From assembly GCF_014641735.1 (NCBI RefSeq), contig NZ_BMIH01000002.1, positions 558,001 through 622,000 on the forward strand: a stretch of 64,000 bases of DNA, in the 5' to 3' direction. Shown here in pieces: positions 8,632 through 18,089 of the stretch. The notes below the pieces were generated by a model, which saw only the letters and a program-made list of their open reading frames with translations, had not been told where the DNA came from and made no database searches. Source of the stretch: Sphingomonas metalli. GTDB lineage: Bacteria; Pseudomonadota; Alphaproteobacteria; Sphingomonadales; Sphingomonadaceae. Every line of letters starts with the position of its first letter. Within the stretch, counting starts at the first letter, position 1. The position numbers and the translations under genes are program-made.

Positions 8632-9525
8632 TCAGCGCCGGTGGCGTCGCAGGAACGCCCACATGACGTCATTGTCCGCGACCCAGCTGTGCCCGGCGCC
8701 CTCGACGATTCGGCCGGTCACCGACGCATCGCCCCGGCAGCGGTCATAGCGCTCCTCATAGGCGTTCGGCGCGACCCGTTCCGTCACCGGCACAGCGGTA
8801 CAGCCGTTGAGCGCGGCCCAGCGCCGTTCGGCGGCATGCATGGAATATTGCCAATAGGATGCGCCCCCACCCGCGATCGGATTGGTCGTGTCCCGGTCGC
8901 CGGCAAAGGCGATGACCGGCATCGGCCTGGCGGGGCGGCAGGTGGCGGGATCGGGTCGCTGCGGGTCGGTGGCGAGCGGACGGCCGGCGCGCAGGCCCAC
9001 GACCGGCGCGATCGCCGCGAACCGGTCCGCGGCGACGCAGCCCAGCCACGAGGTCATCCGCCCGCCGCCCGACAATCCGGTGGCATAGACGCGGGTGCGA
9101 TCGACACAGCCCTCGCCCACCATCCGGTCGATCAGACCGGTCAGGAAGGCGACGTCGTCGGGATCGCCCGGTCCCGGCACCCGACCCGACACGGTCGGTA
9201 CGCCGGGAATGTTCCAGACATAGCCGCGCTCGTGCCGGATCCCGGCATCGGGCGCGACGACCCGGAACCCGTGCCGCGCCGCCGCTTCCGCCAGCCGCGA
9301 GTCGCGCAGCATCTCCGCGCCGGTGGCGCCGCTGCCGTGGAGCAGCAGCACCAGCGGCGCGCGGGCGCCGTCGGCGAGCGCGGCCGGGCGGAAGACGGCA
9401 AGGCCGCGTCCGCCCTCGGTCAGCGTCACCGTCTGCCCCGCGCCGCCCGCCGTGCAGAGCGGCGCGGCGGCGGCCGGAGCGATGCCGAGGGCGAGGAAGA
9501 GGAGGAGCGCGAGCAGGCGGATCAT
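8632..9525 (-). CDS. Secreted esterase/depolymerase, alpha/beta hydrolase (LpqC/PHB depolymerase type)
   Basis: 297 aa with a signal peptide (hydrophobic core LLALLLFLALGIA ending AAAAP). The alpha/beta-hydrolase pattern is clear: oxyanion region LLLHGSG, nucleophile Ser in GLSGGGRM (GxSxG), acid in FAGDRDTTNP and His in GAGHSW. This matches the extracellular polyhydroxybutyrate depolymerase / feruloyl esterase group; the substrate cannot be told from sequence. Several ATGs lie close together upstream (to 9567), and 9525 starts the cleanest signal peptide. It is a single gene between the two che operons with no link to chemotaxis visible. Confidence 0.82.
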   Translation of the reverse strand: MIRLLALLLFLALGIAPAAAAPLCTAGGAGQTVTLTEGGRGLAVFRPAALADGARAPLVLLLHGSGATGAEMLRDSRLAEAAARHGFRVVAPDAGIRHERGYVWNIPGVPTVSGRVPGPGDPDDVAFLTGLIDRMVGEGCVDRTRVYATGLSGGGRMTSWLGCVAADRFAAIAPVVGLRAGRPLATDPQRPDPATCRPARPMPVIAFAGDRDTTNPIAGGGASYWQYSMHAAERRWAALNGCTAVPVTERVAPNAYEERYDRCRGDASVTGRIVEGAGHSWVADNDVMWAFLRRHRR

Positions 9526-9580
9526 GCCGGCCAGCATCGGCGGGCGCACGGCCATCGTCAAATGCACCGGCGCGACGCCG

Positions 9581-10588
9581 CTACCATGCGATGCCGACCT
9601 TGCCGAAATGCGCGCCCTTTTCCTGCCAGGCGAAGGCCTCGGCCAGCGCCTCCAGCGGAAAGCGACGGTCGACCACGGGGCGGATGCCGGTGGTCTCGAG
9701 CGCGCGGACGAAGTCCTGCTGGTGCCGGCGGCTGCCGACGATCAGTCCCTGCAACCGCGCCTGCTTGGCCATCAGCGCGGCGGTCGGCACCTCGCCGCTG
9801 CCGCCGGTCAGCACGCCGATCAGCGAGATGTGGCCGCCGATCCGGACCGCCTCGATCGACTGGGCGAGCGTGCCCGGTCCGCCGACCTCGACGACATGGT
9901 CGACGCCCCGCCCCTCAGCCCAGTCGGCGATCGACCGGCCCCAGTCCGGCGTCTCGCGATAGTTGAGCGCGAAGTCCGCACCCATCTCCCGGGCACGCGC
10001 CAGCTTCTCGTCCGACGAGGAGGTGATCGCGACGCGCGCGCCCATTGCCTTGGCGATCTGCAACGCCCAGATCGAGACGCCGCCGGTGCCGAGCAGCAGC
10101 ACGCGATCCCCCGCCTTGAGTGCCCCGTCGACGACCAGCGCGCGCCACGCGGTCAGCCCCGCGGTGGTGATCGTCGCCGCCTCGACCGCATCATAGCCCC
10201 GGGGGGCGAGGGTGAAGGCGGTGGCGGGCAGCACGACATGTTCCTGCGCGAAACCGTCGATGCCGTCTCCGGGCGTGCGCGCGAAGTCGCCGATCGCGGG
10301 CGGCCCGTCGGCCCAGTCGGGGAAGAAGCAGGAGACGACCATGTCGCCGGGGCGGAACGCCTCGACTCCCTCGCCGACGCTTTCGACCAGCCCGGCACCG
10401 TCCGCGAGCGGAATGCGCCCGTCCGCGCTCGGCATCCGGCCGGTGACGACGCCGAGATCGTGATAGTTGAGCGAGCTGCCGTGCAGCGCCACCCGGATCA
10501 TTCCCGGCCCGGGCTGGCCGGGATCCGGCCGCTCCGCCGGCCGCAGATTGCCAAGCCCTGCCGGCGCCCCGAGCACCATCGCCTTCAT
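9581..10588 (-). CDS. Zinc-independent MDR oxidoreductase (quinone reductase-like)
   Basis: 335 aa medium-chain dehydrogenase/reductase. The GroES-like N-domain (SLNYHDLGVVTGRMP) lacks the cysteines of the catalytic and structural zinc sites. The Rossmann part has LLGTGGVSIWALQIAKAMGA and a basic residue after beta-2 consistent with NADPH. Family members reduce quinones or enones; the substrate is unknown. AGAGG lies 8 bp before the ATG. The 113 bp between this gene and 10702 show no clear terminator for operon 2. Confidence 0.85.
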   Translation of the reverse strand: MKAMVLGAPAGLGNLRPAERPDPGQPGPGMIRVALHGSSLNYHDLGVVTGRMPSADGRIPLADGAGLVESVGEGVEAFRPGDMVVSCFFPDWADGPPAIGDFARTPGDGIDGFAQEHVVLPATAFTLAPRGYDAVEAATITTAGLTAWRALVVDGALKAGDRVLLLGTGGVSIWALQIAKAMGARVAITSSSDEKLARAREMGADFALNYRETPDWGRSIADWAEGRGVDHVVEVGGPGTLAQSIEAVRIGGHISLIGVLTGGSGEVPTAALMAKQARLQGLIVGSRRHQQDFVRALETTGIRPVVDRRFPLEALAEAFAWQEKGAHFGKVGIAW

Positions 10589-10701
10589 CGCACCACCTCT
10601 TCGTATCGAGCCGGTGCAACGCGTTCATTCGCCAATGTTTTCCGTGATGGTCGGGATTATCGGGACGACACTGCCCGGCCCGGCCTCCGCGAACCCCGCC
10701 G

Positions 10702-12414
10702 TCAGAACAGCCCGTCGTCGTCCTCGTCGAAGGTCACGGTCGCGACCGGTGGCCGGGTCATGCCGGGCAGGAGGAACAGCGCATGGACCTCGCGCTCGCG
10801 CGCCATGGTGTAGAGCCCGGCTGCCCAGGGCAGGAGTTCGCGCAGCGCCGTCTCGTCGACTTCGCCCGGCAGTGCGGCGGCGGACGAGCCCGGCGCCAGT
10901 CCCTCGGCATGCAGCGCCAGGGTGCGGGCGCCCAGCGCCAGCGTCTCGGCGAAGCTCCGCTGCTTCTCAAGGTCGCCCGCGCTCGACACGAGCGACACGA
11001 CGATCCGGCGCGCGTCCTCGCCGCCCTTCGCCACCGCCGCGTTCGCGCTCTCGCAGGCACCATGGACCACCGCCAGCGCCTCGTCGAGGATCAGCGCGCT
11101 GTCGACGCCGGAGCCGTCCTGCACCAGGTCGATCGCCGCCAATGCGCCGATCAGCCGCGCGACATTGGTGCTCAGCGTGTCGAGCTGGCTGGCGCAGGGG
11201 GCGACCTCCTTCGCGATCACCGCGACGGCGTTGCCGATCACGCCGTGGCGCCGGCACAGCAGCCGGGTGTTGGTCGAAATGTCCTGTACGTCCACCGCGA
11301 TCCGCTGGATGCGCCCCAGCCCCTGGGTGAGGTCGGCCAGCGTCCGCGTGACGAAGCCGGTCAGCGAGGCGAGCTGGCGGTCTGCCTGCGAAAGCTGCTG
11401 GGTCACGTCGTCCAGCTTGGCGATGTCGCTCTCCAGCCGGGTCAGGATCTGCGCATCCTCGCCGCCCGCATGCGATTCGAGCAAACGGAGCAGCTGGTCG
11501 GCGAGCGGTCCCAGCCGGTTGAGCGAGTCGATCACCGCGCCCACCTCGGTCGCGAAGTCGCCGCCGATCGTATCGAGCTGCGCCGCGACCAGCCGCACCA
11601 TGTGCGCCGCCGCCCCCGGCGGCACCGCCGGCACTGCCGGATCGGTCGAACCCGGCGCGACCCGGCGCAGGATCGCGACGCAATGCTCGACGCGTTGGCG
11701 CACGCTGTCGCCGATCTGGATCGCGCCCAGGATGCGGGCCACCTCGCCCTGCACGGTGCGCATGATGCCGCCGGTGTCTCCGGCGATCTGCAGCACCGTC
11801 TCGACATGCGCCTGGAGCGCGTTGGCGTTGCGCGTCAGGTCGGCCGGCGCGGTCGCACCGACGCGGGCGCATTCCTGCGCCAGCATCCGGTCCGCCTTGC
11901 GCACGTCGCCGACCACGCGGCCGAACTGCTCCAGCTCGCGCTCGATATGGCGCACCTCGCGACTGCCGCTCGCCAGCTTGCTTTCCATGCCGACGACGAA
12001 ATCGAAGAAGCTCGCCTCGCCCGACGAGGCGATCTTGATGTTCATCCCGTAGATGCCGAGCAGGTGCAGGATCGCGCTGACGTCGGCGAGCAGCGCGCTC
12101 AACTCGCGAGCCCGGCCCGTCAGCGTCTCGATCTCGATCGCGCGGCGCTGCTGGATCAGCGGCAGGGTGCTGAGCCGGTGCGCCGCCTGGCGCAGCCGCG
12201 ACACGGCGAGGCCGGCGGTCTCGGGCGCCATCGAACGCTGGATGTCCTCCAGCCCGCGTGCCATCTGGTCGATCGTTCCGATCGAGGCGGCGAGCGTCTC
12301 GCCCACCGCGCGGAAGGTCGCCTCGAGCCCGCCGACTTCGGCATCGAGGTGACCGGCAAGGTCGACGGCCTGCACGATGGCGGTCTCGTCTGCATCTATC
12401 TTGGCCATCAGCAT
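10702..12414 (-). CDS. Large helical chemotaxis protein, possible CheZ-like phosphatase
   Basis: 570 aa, predicted almost all helix, no signal peptide or membrane segment, last gene of operon 2 (19 bp after cheB). It has no MCP tip. Two features recall CheZ. The helix segment QIGDSVRQRVEH (233-244) puts D236 and Q240 in the D-x3-Q spacing of the CheZ active site (DLTGQ). The extreme C-terminus DEDDDGLF resembles the acidic CheY-binding tail of CheZ (DDLLxSLGF). A second helical half (about 290-480) repeats the general layout without these residues. Annotated only as chemotaxis-associated; phosphatase activity is my inference. The start may be M1 or M3. Confidence 0.7.
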   Translation of the reverse strand: MLMAKIDADETAIVQAVDLAGHLDAEVGGLEATFRAVGETLAASIGTIDQMARGLEDIQRSMAPETAGLAVSRLRQAAHRLSTLPLIQQRRAIEIETLTGRARELSALLADVSAILHLLGIYGMNIKIASSGEASFFDFVVGMESKLASGSREVRHIERELEQFGRVVGDVRKADRMLAQECARVGATAPADLTRNANALQAHVETVLQIAGDTGGIMRTVQGEVARILGAIQIGDSVRQRVEHCVAILRRVAPGSTDPAVPAVPPGAAAHMVRLVAAQLDTIGGDFATEVGAVIDSLNRLGPLADQLLRLLESHAGGEDAQILTRLESDIAKLDDVTQQLSQADRQLASLTGFVTRTLADLTQGLGRIQRIAVDVQDISTNTRLLCRRHGVIGNAVAVIAKEVAPCASQLDTLSTNVARLIGALAAIDLVQDGSGVDSALILDEALAVVHGACESANAAVAKGGEDARRIVVSLVSSAGDLEKQRSFAETLALGARTLALHAEGLAPGSSAAALPGEVDETALRELLPWAAGLYTMAREREVHALFLLPGMTRPPVATVTFDEDDDGLF

Positions 12415-12433
12415 GGTCGTGGTCCTTTACGCT

Positions 12434-13507
12434 TCAGCGGTTTGCGGCTTGCAGCAGTTCGCGCGCGACGCTGCCCAGCGGGATGATCCGGTCGGCCGCG
12501 CCGCGCGCGATCGCCTCCTTGGGCATGCCGAACACGATCGAGCTCGCCTCGTCCTGGGCGAAGGTGCGCGCGCCCGCCTGCTTCATCTCGAGCAGGCCGC
12601 GCGCGCCGTCGTCGCCCATGCCGGTCAGGATGAATCCCACCGCATTGGCCCCGGCGTTGCGCGCGGCGGAGCGGAACAGCACGTCGACGGAGGGACGATG
12701 GCGCGACACCAGCGGCCCCTCGCGCACCGAGACGACATAGCGCGCGCCCTGCCGCTCCAGCATCGTGTGGCGCAGTCCGCCCGGTGCGATCAGCGCGCGG
12801 CCGCGCATTACCGTGTCGCCGTCTTCGGCCTCCTTGACGTCGATCGCGCACAGACCGTCGAGCCGGCGGGCGAAGGCGCGGGTGAAGCTTTCGGGCATGT
12901 GCTGGACGATGACGATGCCGGGCGCGTTGGCGGGCAGCGCCTCCAGCACCTCGCGCAGCGCCTCGGTCCCGCCGGTCGAGGCGCCGATGCACACCACCAT
13001 CTCGGTCGTGCGGCTCATCGCCTTGCCGGTCGGCGGGGGCAGCACGGCGTCGGCGGTCAGCTTCTGCTGCACCGAACCGGGCCGGGCCGTGCGCCGTGCG
13101 CCCAGCCGCGCCCGTGCCGCGCCCTTGATCGTCTCGCGGATCATCAGATGCGCCTCGACCAGGTGGTCGGCGACGCCGATCCGCGTCTTCAGGATCACGT
13201 CCACCGCGCCCGCCTCCAGCGCCTGGAGCAGCGTCTCCGATCCTTCCTCGACCAGCGAGGAGCACATCACCACCGGCACCGGGCACTGGCTCATCAGCTT
13301 GCGCAGGAAGGTGATGCCGTCCATCCGCGGCATCTCGACGTCGAGCGTGATGACGTCGGGCAGCTCGTCCTGAATGTAGCGCGCAGCGGCGAAGGGGTCG
13401 GCGGCGGCGGCGATCACCTCGATCTCCGGATCGGCCGCCAGGATCTGGGTCATCGCCTGGCGGACGCTGGCGCTGTCGTCGATCACGAGGACACGGGTCT
13501 TCTTCAT
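12434..13507 (-). CDS. cheB: Chemotaxis methylesterase/deamidase CheB, operon 2
   Basis: 357 aa. The receiver domain begins with [14 protein letters not shown] and carries the phosphoacceptor Asp in [11 protein letters not shown]. The linker spans about 140-165, and the methylesterase domain has Ser in IGASTGG, His in VQHMPESF and Asp in TGMGDDG. All catalytic residues are present. It starts 3 bp after the cheR stop. It is clearly paralogous to the operon 1 CheB but diverged throughout, so the two operons probably serve distinct arrays or arose separately rather than by recent duplication. Confidence 0.93.
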   Translation of the reverse strand: MKKTRVLVIDDSASVRQAMTQILAADPEIEVIAAAADPFAAARYIQDELPDVITLDVEMPRMDGITFLRKLMSQCPVPVVMCSSLVEEGSETLLQALEAGAVDVILKTRIGVADHLVEAHLMIRETIKGAARARLGARRTARPGSVQQKLTADAVLPPPTGKAMSRTTEMVVCIGASTGGTEALREVLEALPANAPGIVIVQHMPESFTRAFARRLDGLCAIDVKEAEDGDTVMRGRALIAPGGLRHTMLERQGARYVVSVREGPLVSRHRPSVDVLFRSAARNAGANAVGFILTGMGDDGARGLLEMKQAGARTFAQDEASSIVFGMPKEAIARGAADRIIPLGSVARELLQAANR

Positions 13508-13510
13508 GGA

Positions 13511-14362
13511 TCAGGTCCGCCGGAACACGGTGTTCGCCACCGGAGCGAGAGCAAGGTCGAAACCGGCGATCGATTCCGAGTGGCCGAGGAACAGCAGCCC
13601 GCCGGGGCGCAGGCACGCCACCAGCCGGCGCACGACCGCCTCCTGCGTCGGCTTGTCGAAATAGATCAGGACGTTGCGGCAGAAGATGATGTCCATCGGG
13701 TCGCCGACGGGATAGCGCTCGTCCATGAGGTTCAGCCGGGCGAAGCCGATCGCGGCGCGCAGTTCGGGCACGATCCGCGCTTCGGCCCGGCGCGGGTCCG
13801 CCGCCCGCATCGTGTAGCGGGCGCGCAGCTGCGCGGGCACCGGATCGAGCATCGCGACGGGAAACACGCCACGCCGCGCGATCTTCAGGACCTCGGTGTC
13901 GAGATCGGTCGCGAGGATGCCGAAGTCGGGGCCACCCTGATCCCGGGCGAAGGCATCGAGCAGCATCGCCAGCGTATAGGGCTCCGCCCCGGTCGAGCAG
14001 GCGGCGCTCCACACCCTCAGCCGCGTGGCACCCTCGCGCTTCAGCCGCGGCAACAGCTCGCCGGTCAGATAGTCGAAATGCTTGGGCTCGCGGAAGAAGT
14101 CGGTCTTGTTGGTGGTGACGACGTTGAGCAGATGCTCGTTCTCCGCCGCCAGATTGTCGCCGTCGAACAGCCAGGCGCAATAGTCGCGGATGCTGGCATG
14201 GCCGAGCGCGCGCACGCGCCGGCGGAGCCGCCCCTCGATCATCGTGATCTTCTGCGCGGGCAGCCGGATCCCCGCCGCCTTGTAGATATAGGCGGCCAGC
14301 CGCTCGAAGTCGCGCGGTGCCAGCGTGTCGGTCTCGAGGGGCGCGATGGCGAGGTTGCTCAA
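13511..14362 (-). CDS. cheR: MCP methyltransferase CheR, operon 2
   Basis: 283 aa with a TTG start. The TTG at 14362 is supported by AAGGA 8 bp upstream and gives the expected N-terminus of CheR; the longer frame from 14452 would run into cheW and reads as arginine/proline-rich sequence. Motifs: NKTDFFREPKHF, the SAM-binding WSAACSTGAEPY, ATDLDTEVL, and DIIFCRNVLIYFDK. It adds methyl groups to the MCP encoded just upstream (14873-16681), opposing CheB at 12434-13507. Confidence 0.9.
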   Translation of the reverse strand: MSNLAIAPLETDTLAPRDFERLAAYIYKAAGIRLPAQKITMIEGRLRRRVRALGHASIRDYCAWLFDGDNLAAENEHLLNVVTTNKTDFFREPKHFDYLTGELLPRLKREGATRLRVWSAACSTGAEPYTLAMLLDAFARDQGGPDFGILATDLDTEVLKIARRGVFPVAMLDPVPAQLRARYTMRAADPRRAEARIVPELRAAIGFARLNLMDERYPVGDPMDIIFCRNVLIYFDKPTQEAVVRRLVACLRPGGLLFLGHSESIAGFDLALAPVANTVFRRT

Positions 14363-14396
14363 CGGCTCGGTCCTTGGTCTCGGGAGCGCATGGCGG

Positions 14397-14876
14397 TCAG
14401 GCCGCGGCGCGCAGCGCGGTGAGCTCGGCATCGGCGCCGAAGATGCGGGCAAGGTCGAGCAGCGCGACGAAGTCGGCGTTCCGCCGCAGCATCGCCCGGA
14501 TATGCTCCGACCGCCAACGCCCGCCGATGTCGGGAGAGTCCTCGATCGCCTCGGCGGCGAAGGTGCTGACGTCCAGCACCCGGTCGACCACCAGACCCAG
14601 CGACAGGCCGTCGCCGTCGGCGGAGGGCACGTCGACCACCAGGATCCGCGTCGTCACCGTCGCGTCCTCGGCCGGCAGGCCCAGCCGCACGCGCAGGTCG
14701 ACCATCGGCACCGAACTGCCGCGCACGTCGGTCAGCCCGAGGAACCAGCCGGGTGCACTGGGCACCCGGTAGGCGGTCCGGTGGTCGAGGATCTCGCGTA
14801 CCGCGGCGACTGGGAGCGCGAACTCCTCCGCGCCGAGGCCGAAGACGACGACCTGGATGTCCTGATCGCGCGTCAT
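14397..14876 (-). CDS. cheW: Chemotaxis adaptor CheW
   Basis: 159 aa single CheW domain: [21 protein letters not shown], the [15 protein letters not shown] loop that contacts CheA-P5 and receptors, and [11 protein letters not shown]. Its ATG overlaps the MCP stop by 4 bp (ATGA), so receptor and adaptor are translated together. It is one of two CheW proteins in operon 2 (the other is 17556-18089); such pairs may have different affinities for the receptor or form CheW rings. Confidence 0.92.
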   Translation of the reverse strand: MTRDQDIQVVVFGLGAEEFALPVAAVREILDHRTAYRVPSAPGWFLGLTDVRGSSVPMVDLRVRLGLPAEDATVTTRILVVDVPSADGDGLSLGLVVDRVLDVSTFAAEAIEDSPDIGGRWRSEHIRAMLRRNADFVALLDLARIFGADAELTALRAAA

Positions 14877-16681
14877 GCCGCCCGTCCGAAATCGGCATCC
14901 TCGCCGTCGGGCCCGCCATTGGTCAGGTCGAGCGCGAAGCCGCGGACGCGCGCCTGCTGGTCGGCGACCGAATGGGGCTTGGCGATCGGCTTGCCCTTCG
15001 CCTTGGCAGGCGCCGCAGCCGCCGGCCTGGCGGCGGACTTGCGCGCGGGCGCCCGCGTCGCCGGGCGGCTGCCATTCTCGACCCGGAAGAAGGCGATGCT
15101 CTCCTGCAGCTCCTCGGCCTGGCCGGCGAGCTCCTCGGACGTGGCGCTGATCTGCTCGGACGCGCCGGCATTCTGCTGCGTGACCTTGTCGAGCTGCTGG
15201 ATCGCCTCGTTGATCTGCATCGCGCCGATGTCCTGCTCGCGGCACGCGGCGCTGATCTCGGCGACCAGTTCGGCGGTGCGGCGGATATCGGGCACCAGCT
15301 TGGTCAGCATCTCGCCCGCTTGCGTGGCCGCGCTGACCGTGTCGGACGACATGCCGCTGATCTCGGCCGCGGCGGTCTGGCTGCGCTCGGCCAGCTTGCG
15401 CACCTCGGCCGCCACCACCGCGAAGCCGCGGCCGTGTTCGCCGGCCCGCGCCGCCTCGACCGCGGCGTTCAGCGCGAGCAGGTCGGTCTGGCGCGCGATC
15501 TCCTGCACGATCCCGATCTTCTCGGCGATCGTCCGCATCGCCACGACCGCCTTCTGGACCGCCGCACCGCTGACTTCGGCGTCCTGCGACGACTGGCGCG
15601 CGATCTTCTCGGTCTGGGTGGCGTTGTCGGCATTCTGTTTGATGTTGGCGGCCATCTGCTCCATCGACGCAGAGGCCTCCTCCGCCGCCGCGGCCTGCTC
15701 GGTCGCGCCCTGCGAGACCTGCTCGGACGAGGAGGACAGCTGCTGGCTGCCGCTCGCGACGTTCTGCGCCGCGACGGTCGCGTCGCCCACGACCCCGCGC
15801 AGCCGCTCGACCATCGAGACGAGCGCGTGGCCCAGCTTGTCCTTGTCCGACAGCGGCGTGTGATCGACGGTCAGTTCGCCGCCAGCGATCGTGTCGGCCA
15901 GCTGGGCACTCCGGCGCAGGCTGGCGGTCATCCGGTTCACCGTGTCGACCAGATCCTTGATCTCGTCGTTGGAGGTCACCGTGACGTCCTGGTCGAGGTC
16001 GCCGATCGCGACCGCATCGATCGCCACGCCGACCCGCTTCAGTCCGCGCGAGACCAGCAGCGAGATCCACAGCGCGCCGCCGACGGCGATGAGCAGGGCG
16101 ACGACGCCCGCCGAGACCAGGACCGACCGGCTCGACGCATAGAGCTCGTTGGTCTGCTCGTCCGTTTCCGACATCGCCTTCTTCTGGATGTCGCTCAGCG
16201 CCGTGATGTCGCCCTGGAACTTGTCCATCAGCTTCATCTGGTTCTCGTTCGACAGCTTCATCGCTTCGTCGTTGTGGTTGGTGAAGCCCAGCTCACGGAT
16301 GTGGTCGAAGGTCGGCTTCAGCTCGCCCCAGGTCCGCTGGACCGCCTCCCAGGCCGACTTGTCGCGATCGGTCGCCGCGGCGATGCCGCTCGCCATCAGC
16401 TTCTCCATTTCCGACACCTCGTTGAGGACGCGATCGTTATAGGTCCGCATCAGGCTGGCGTCGGTGTTGAGGATCAGCGACTGCTGGTCGGCGAGCGACT
16501 GGCTTTGCAGCGTGTCGATCGCCTGCGCGGTCGACAGTCGCTTGGCCGGGCCGTTGATCACCTCGGTGATGGCGTTGTTGAGCGTGTTGAGCCGCGTGAC
16601 CCCGATGCCGACCACCGCCAGGAGCAGGATGACGACGATCGAGAAGGTGGCTGCCAATTTTACCTTGATGGTGGCGCGCAT
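14873..16681 (-). CDS. Membrane methyl-accepting chemotaxis protein
   Basis: 602 aa. TM1 about 8-30; periplasmic four-helix-bundle sensor about 31-185; TM2 about 187-211; HAMP about 212-265; signalling domain with tip [21 protein letters not shown] and [10 protein letters not shown]; then an Ala/Lys/Pro-rich linker (about 540-575) and a conserved-looking tail [13 protein letters not shown] ... DADFGRAA. A flexible linker plus short tail is the arrangement used to tether CheR/CheB in other MCPs, though the tail lacks the classic NWETF. GGGGGA lies 8 bp before the chosen ATG; a longer frame from 16780 has no such site. The ligand is unknown. Confidence 0.92.
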   Translation of the reverse strand: MRATIKVKLAATFSIVVILLLAVVGIGVTRLNTLNNAITEVINGPAKRLSTAQAIDTLQSQSLADQQSLILNTDASLMRTYNDRVLNEVSEMEKLMASGIAAATDRDKSAWEAVQRTWGELKPTFDHIRELGFTNHNDEAMKLSNENQMKLMDKFQGDITALSDIQKKAMSETDEQTNELYASSRSVLVSAGVVALLIAVGGALWISLLVSRGLKRVGVAIDAVAIGDLDQDVTVTSNDEIKDLVDTVNRMTASLRRSAQLADTIAGGELTVDHTPLSDKDKLGHALVSMVERLRGVVGDATVAAQNVASGSQQLSSSSEQVSQGATEQAAAAEEASASMEQMAANIKQNADNATQTEKIARQSSQDAEVSGAAVQKAVVAMRTIAEKIGIVQEIARQTDLLALNAAVEAARAGEHGRGFAVVAAEVRKLAERSQTAAAEISGMSSDTVSAATQAGEMLTKLVPDIRRTAELVAEISAACREQDIGAMQINEAIQQLDKVTQQNAGASEQISATSEELAGQAEELQESIAFFRVENGSRPATRAPARKSAARPAAAAPAKAKGKPIAKPHSVADQQARVRGFALDLTNGGPDGEDADFGRAA

Positions 16682-16703
16682 GATGTGATCCCCCGGAAAA
16701 GGT

Positions 16704-17540
16704 TCAGAACTGATGGGAGACGCCGAGATAGAAGCGGGCGTCGGGTGAATGGTCGTTGAGGCCGAAGACCGCGCCCGCATCGAGCTGGAAGCGGTTGGCC
16801 GTGGTGTAGGCGATGGAGGTGGCGGCGAAGCCCTGGGTCACGGTCGCCGCGCCGTCGTGCTGGCGGCCGACGCTCAACTCCTCGGTCAGCGCGACCCGGT
16901 CGCTGACCGCGATGCCGAGCCCGCCGACGATCCGGCCGCTGGCATGATGCCCGCCGCCCCGCCCCGCCGTCTCCAGCGTGAACTGCGGGGTGGCCTGCAG
17001 GCTGAACGGCCCGCCCAGCGCGTAGCTGACCGGCAGGATCACCCCGCTGGCCCATTGGCCCGAGCCGATGGCGGTGCCGCCGACCGGCAGGCCCAGATAG
17101 GGCGCGACGGCGATCGAGACGCCGTTGCCGTCGGGATTCTTCAGGTTGATCTTGGTCGCGACGGTCAGGTCGCCGGTGCCGAGGCCGCGCCGGGTCGGCA
17201 GGCCGCCGCCCGCCACCCAGGTCTCGCCGAACGGCGTCCAGTCGACCGAGACCTCGGTATTCGGGCCGATGCCGAACCGCCCGGCGATCTCGCCGACCAA
17301 CATCGTGTCGGAGCGTGTCGCCTCGCCGGCGTCCCGCTCCCAGTCGGCCAGCGCCAACTCGACCGCCACCCGCTTCGGCGCGATCGTGCAGGGCGTGGTG
17401 CCGAGGCCCGGACGCGAGGCGCAATAGGGGCGCTCGTCACCCAGCGACTGCGCCGCGACGGGCAGCGCCATGATGCAGCCGGCCAGCGCGTGCAGCGCCG
17501 CGGTGCGCACGCCGGGAACCTGAAGGGAATAGCGGGTCAT
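16704..17540 (-). CDS. Outer-membrane beta-barrel protein (MetA/phenol-degradation transporter-like) inside che operon
   Basis: 278 aa with a signal peptide ([17 protein letters not shown]) and a body of alternating amphipathic strands ending in aromatic residues, closing with the outer-membrane C-terminal signature [19 protein letters not shown] start to the mature part and the overall length fit the MetA-pathway/transporter barrel family. AAGGG lies 6 bp before the ATG. It is 15 bp after cheW and 22 bp before the MCP gene, so it is co-transcribed with both. That suggests passage or binding of the MCP's ligand at the outer membrane, but this is inference from position. Confidence 0.75.
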   Translation of the reverse strand: MTRYSLQVPGVRTAALHALAGCIMALPVAAQSLGDERPYCASRPGLGTTPCTIAPKRVAVELALADWERDAGEATRSDTMLVGEIAGRFGIGPNTEVSVDWTPFGETWVAGGGLPTRRGLGTGDLTVATKINLKNPDGNGVSIAVAPYLGLPVGGTAIGSGQWASGVILPVSYALGGPFSLQATPQFTLETAGRGGGHHASGRIVGGLGIAVSDRVALTEELSVGRQHDGAATVTQGFAATSIAYTTANRFQLDAGAVFGLNDHSPDARFYLGVSHQF

Positions 17541-17555
17541 CGCCGGCCCTTCCCG

Positions 17556-18089
17556 TCAGTGGACCGGCGCGGACGGGTGCCCGCGCATCGCCGAGAGGAA
17601 GATCGCGCCCAGGTCCGGCAGCACCACCAGATCCTCGTGCCAGCGGATCAGGCTGCGCACATGCTGGCGCTTCCAGCGGATGCCGACCGCCGGCACCTCG
17701 TCGGCGCGCGCCTGCTGGAAGGTCGCGACCTCGTGGACCCGGTCGGTGCGCAGCCCGATCAGCATCGTCTCGCCGTCGAGCGGCAGCTCGATCACGACGA
17801 TGCGGCTGTCCTTGGTCGCCTCTGCGCGCTCCATGCCGAAGGCGAGGCGCAGGTCGGCGACGGGCACGATCTTGCCGCGGAAGTTGACGACATGCGCCAC
17901 CAGCTCCGGGGCGCCGGGGATGAAGGTTTCGGGCAGCAGGTCCAGGATCTCCTGCACCATGATCGCCTCCAGCGCGAAGGTCTCGCCGCCGAGCTCGAAG
18001 ATCAGCACCTCCAGCTCTCCATGCGGGCTCCACGCGATACGGTCGTCCGCGGCGGCCGCCGATGCGGCCAGAACATCATCCTGCGGCAC
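17556..18089 (-). CDS. cheW: Chemotaxis adaptor CheW
   Basis: 177 aa with a ~25-residue leader before the CheW domain: VLIFELGGETFALEAIMVQEI, HVVNFRGKIVPVADLR and LIGLRTDRVHEVATF. The start lies 14 bp inside the end of cheA (18076-18089), so it is co-translated with the kinase. It carries a long C-terminal region with KRQHVRSLIRW and a DLGAIFLSAM ending typical of full-length CheW. By family it bridges CheA P5 to the receptor tip. Confidence 0.92.
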   Translation of the reverse strand: MPQDDVLAASAAAADDRIAWSPHGELEVLIFELGGETFALEAIMVQEILDLLPETFIPGAPELVAHVVNFRGKIVPVADLRLAFGMERAEATKDSRIVVIELPLDGETMLIGLRTDRVHEVATFQQARADEVPAVGIRWKRQHVRSLIRWHEDLVVLPDLGAIFLSAMRGHPSAPVH

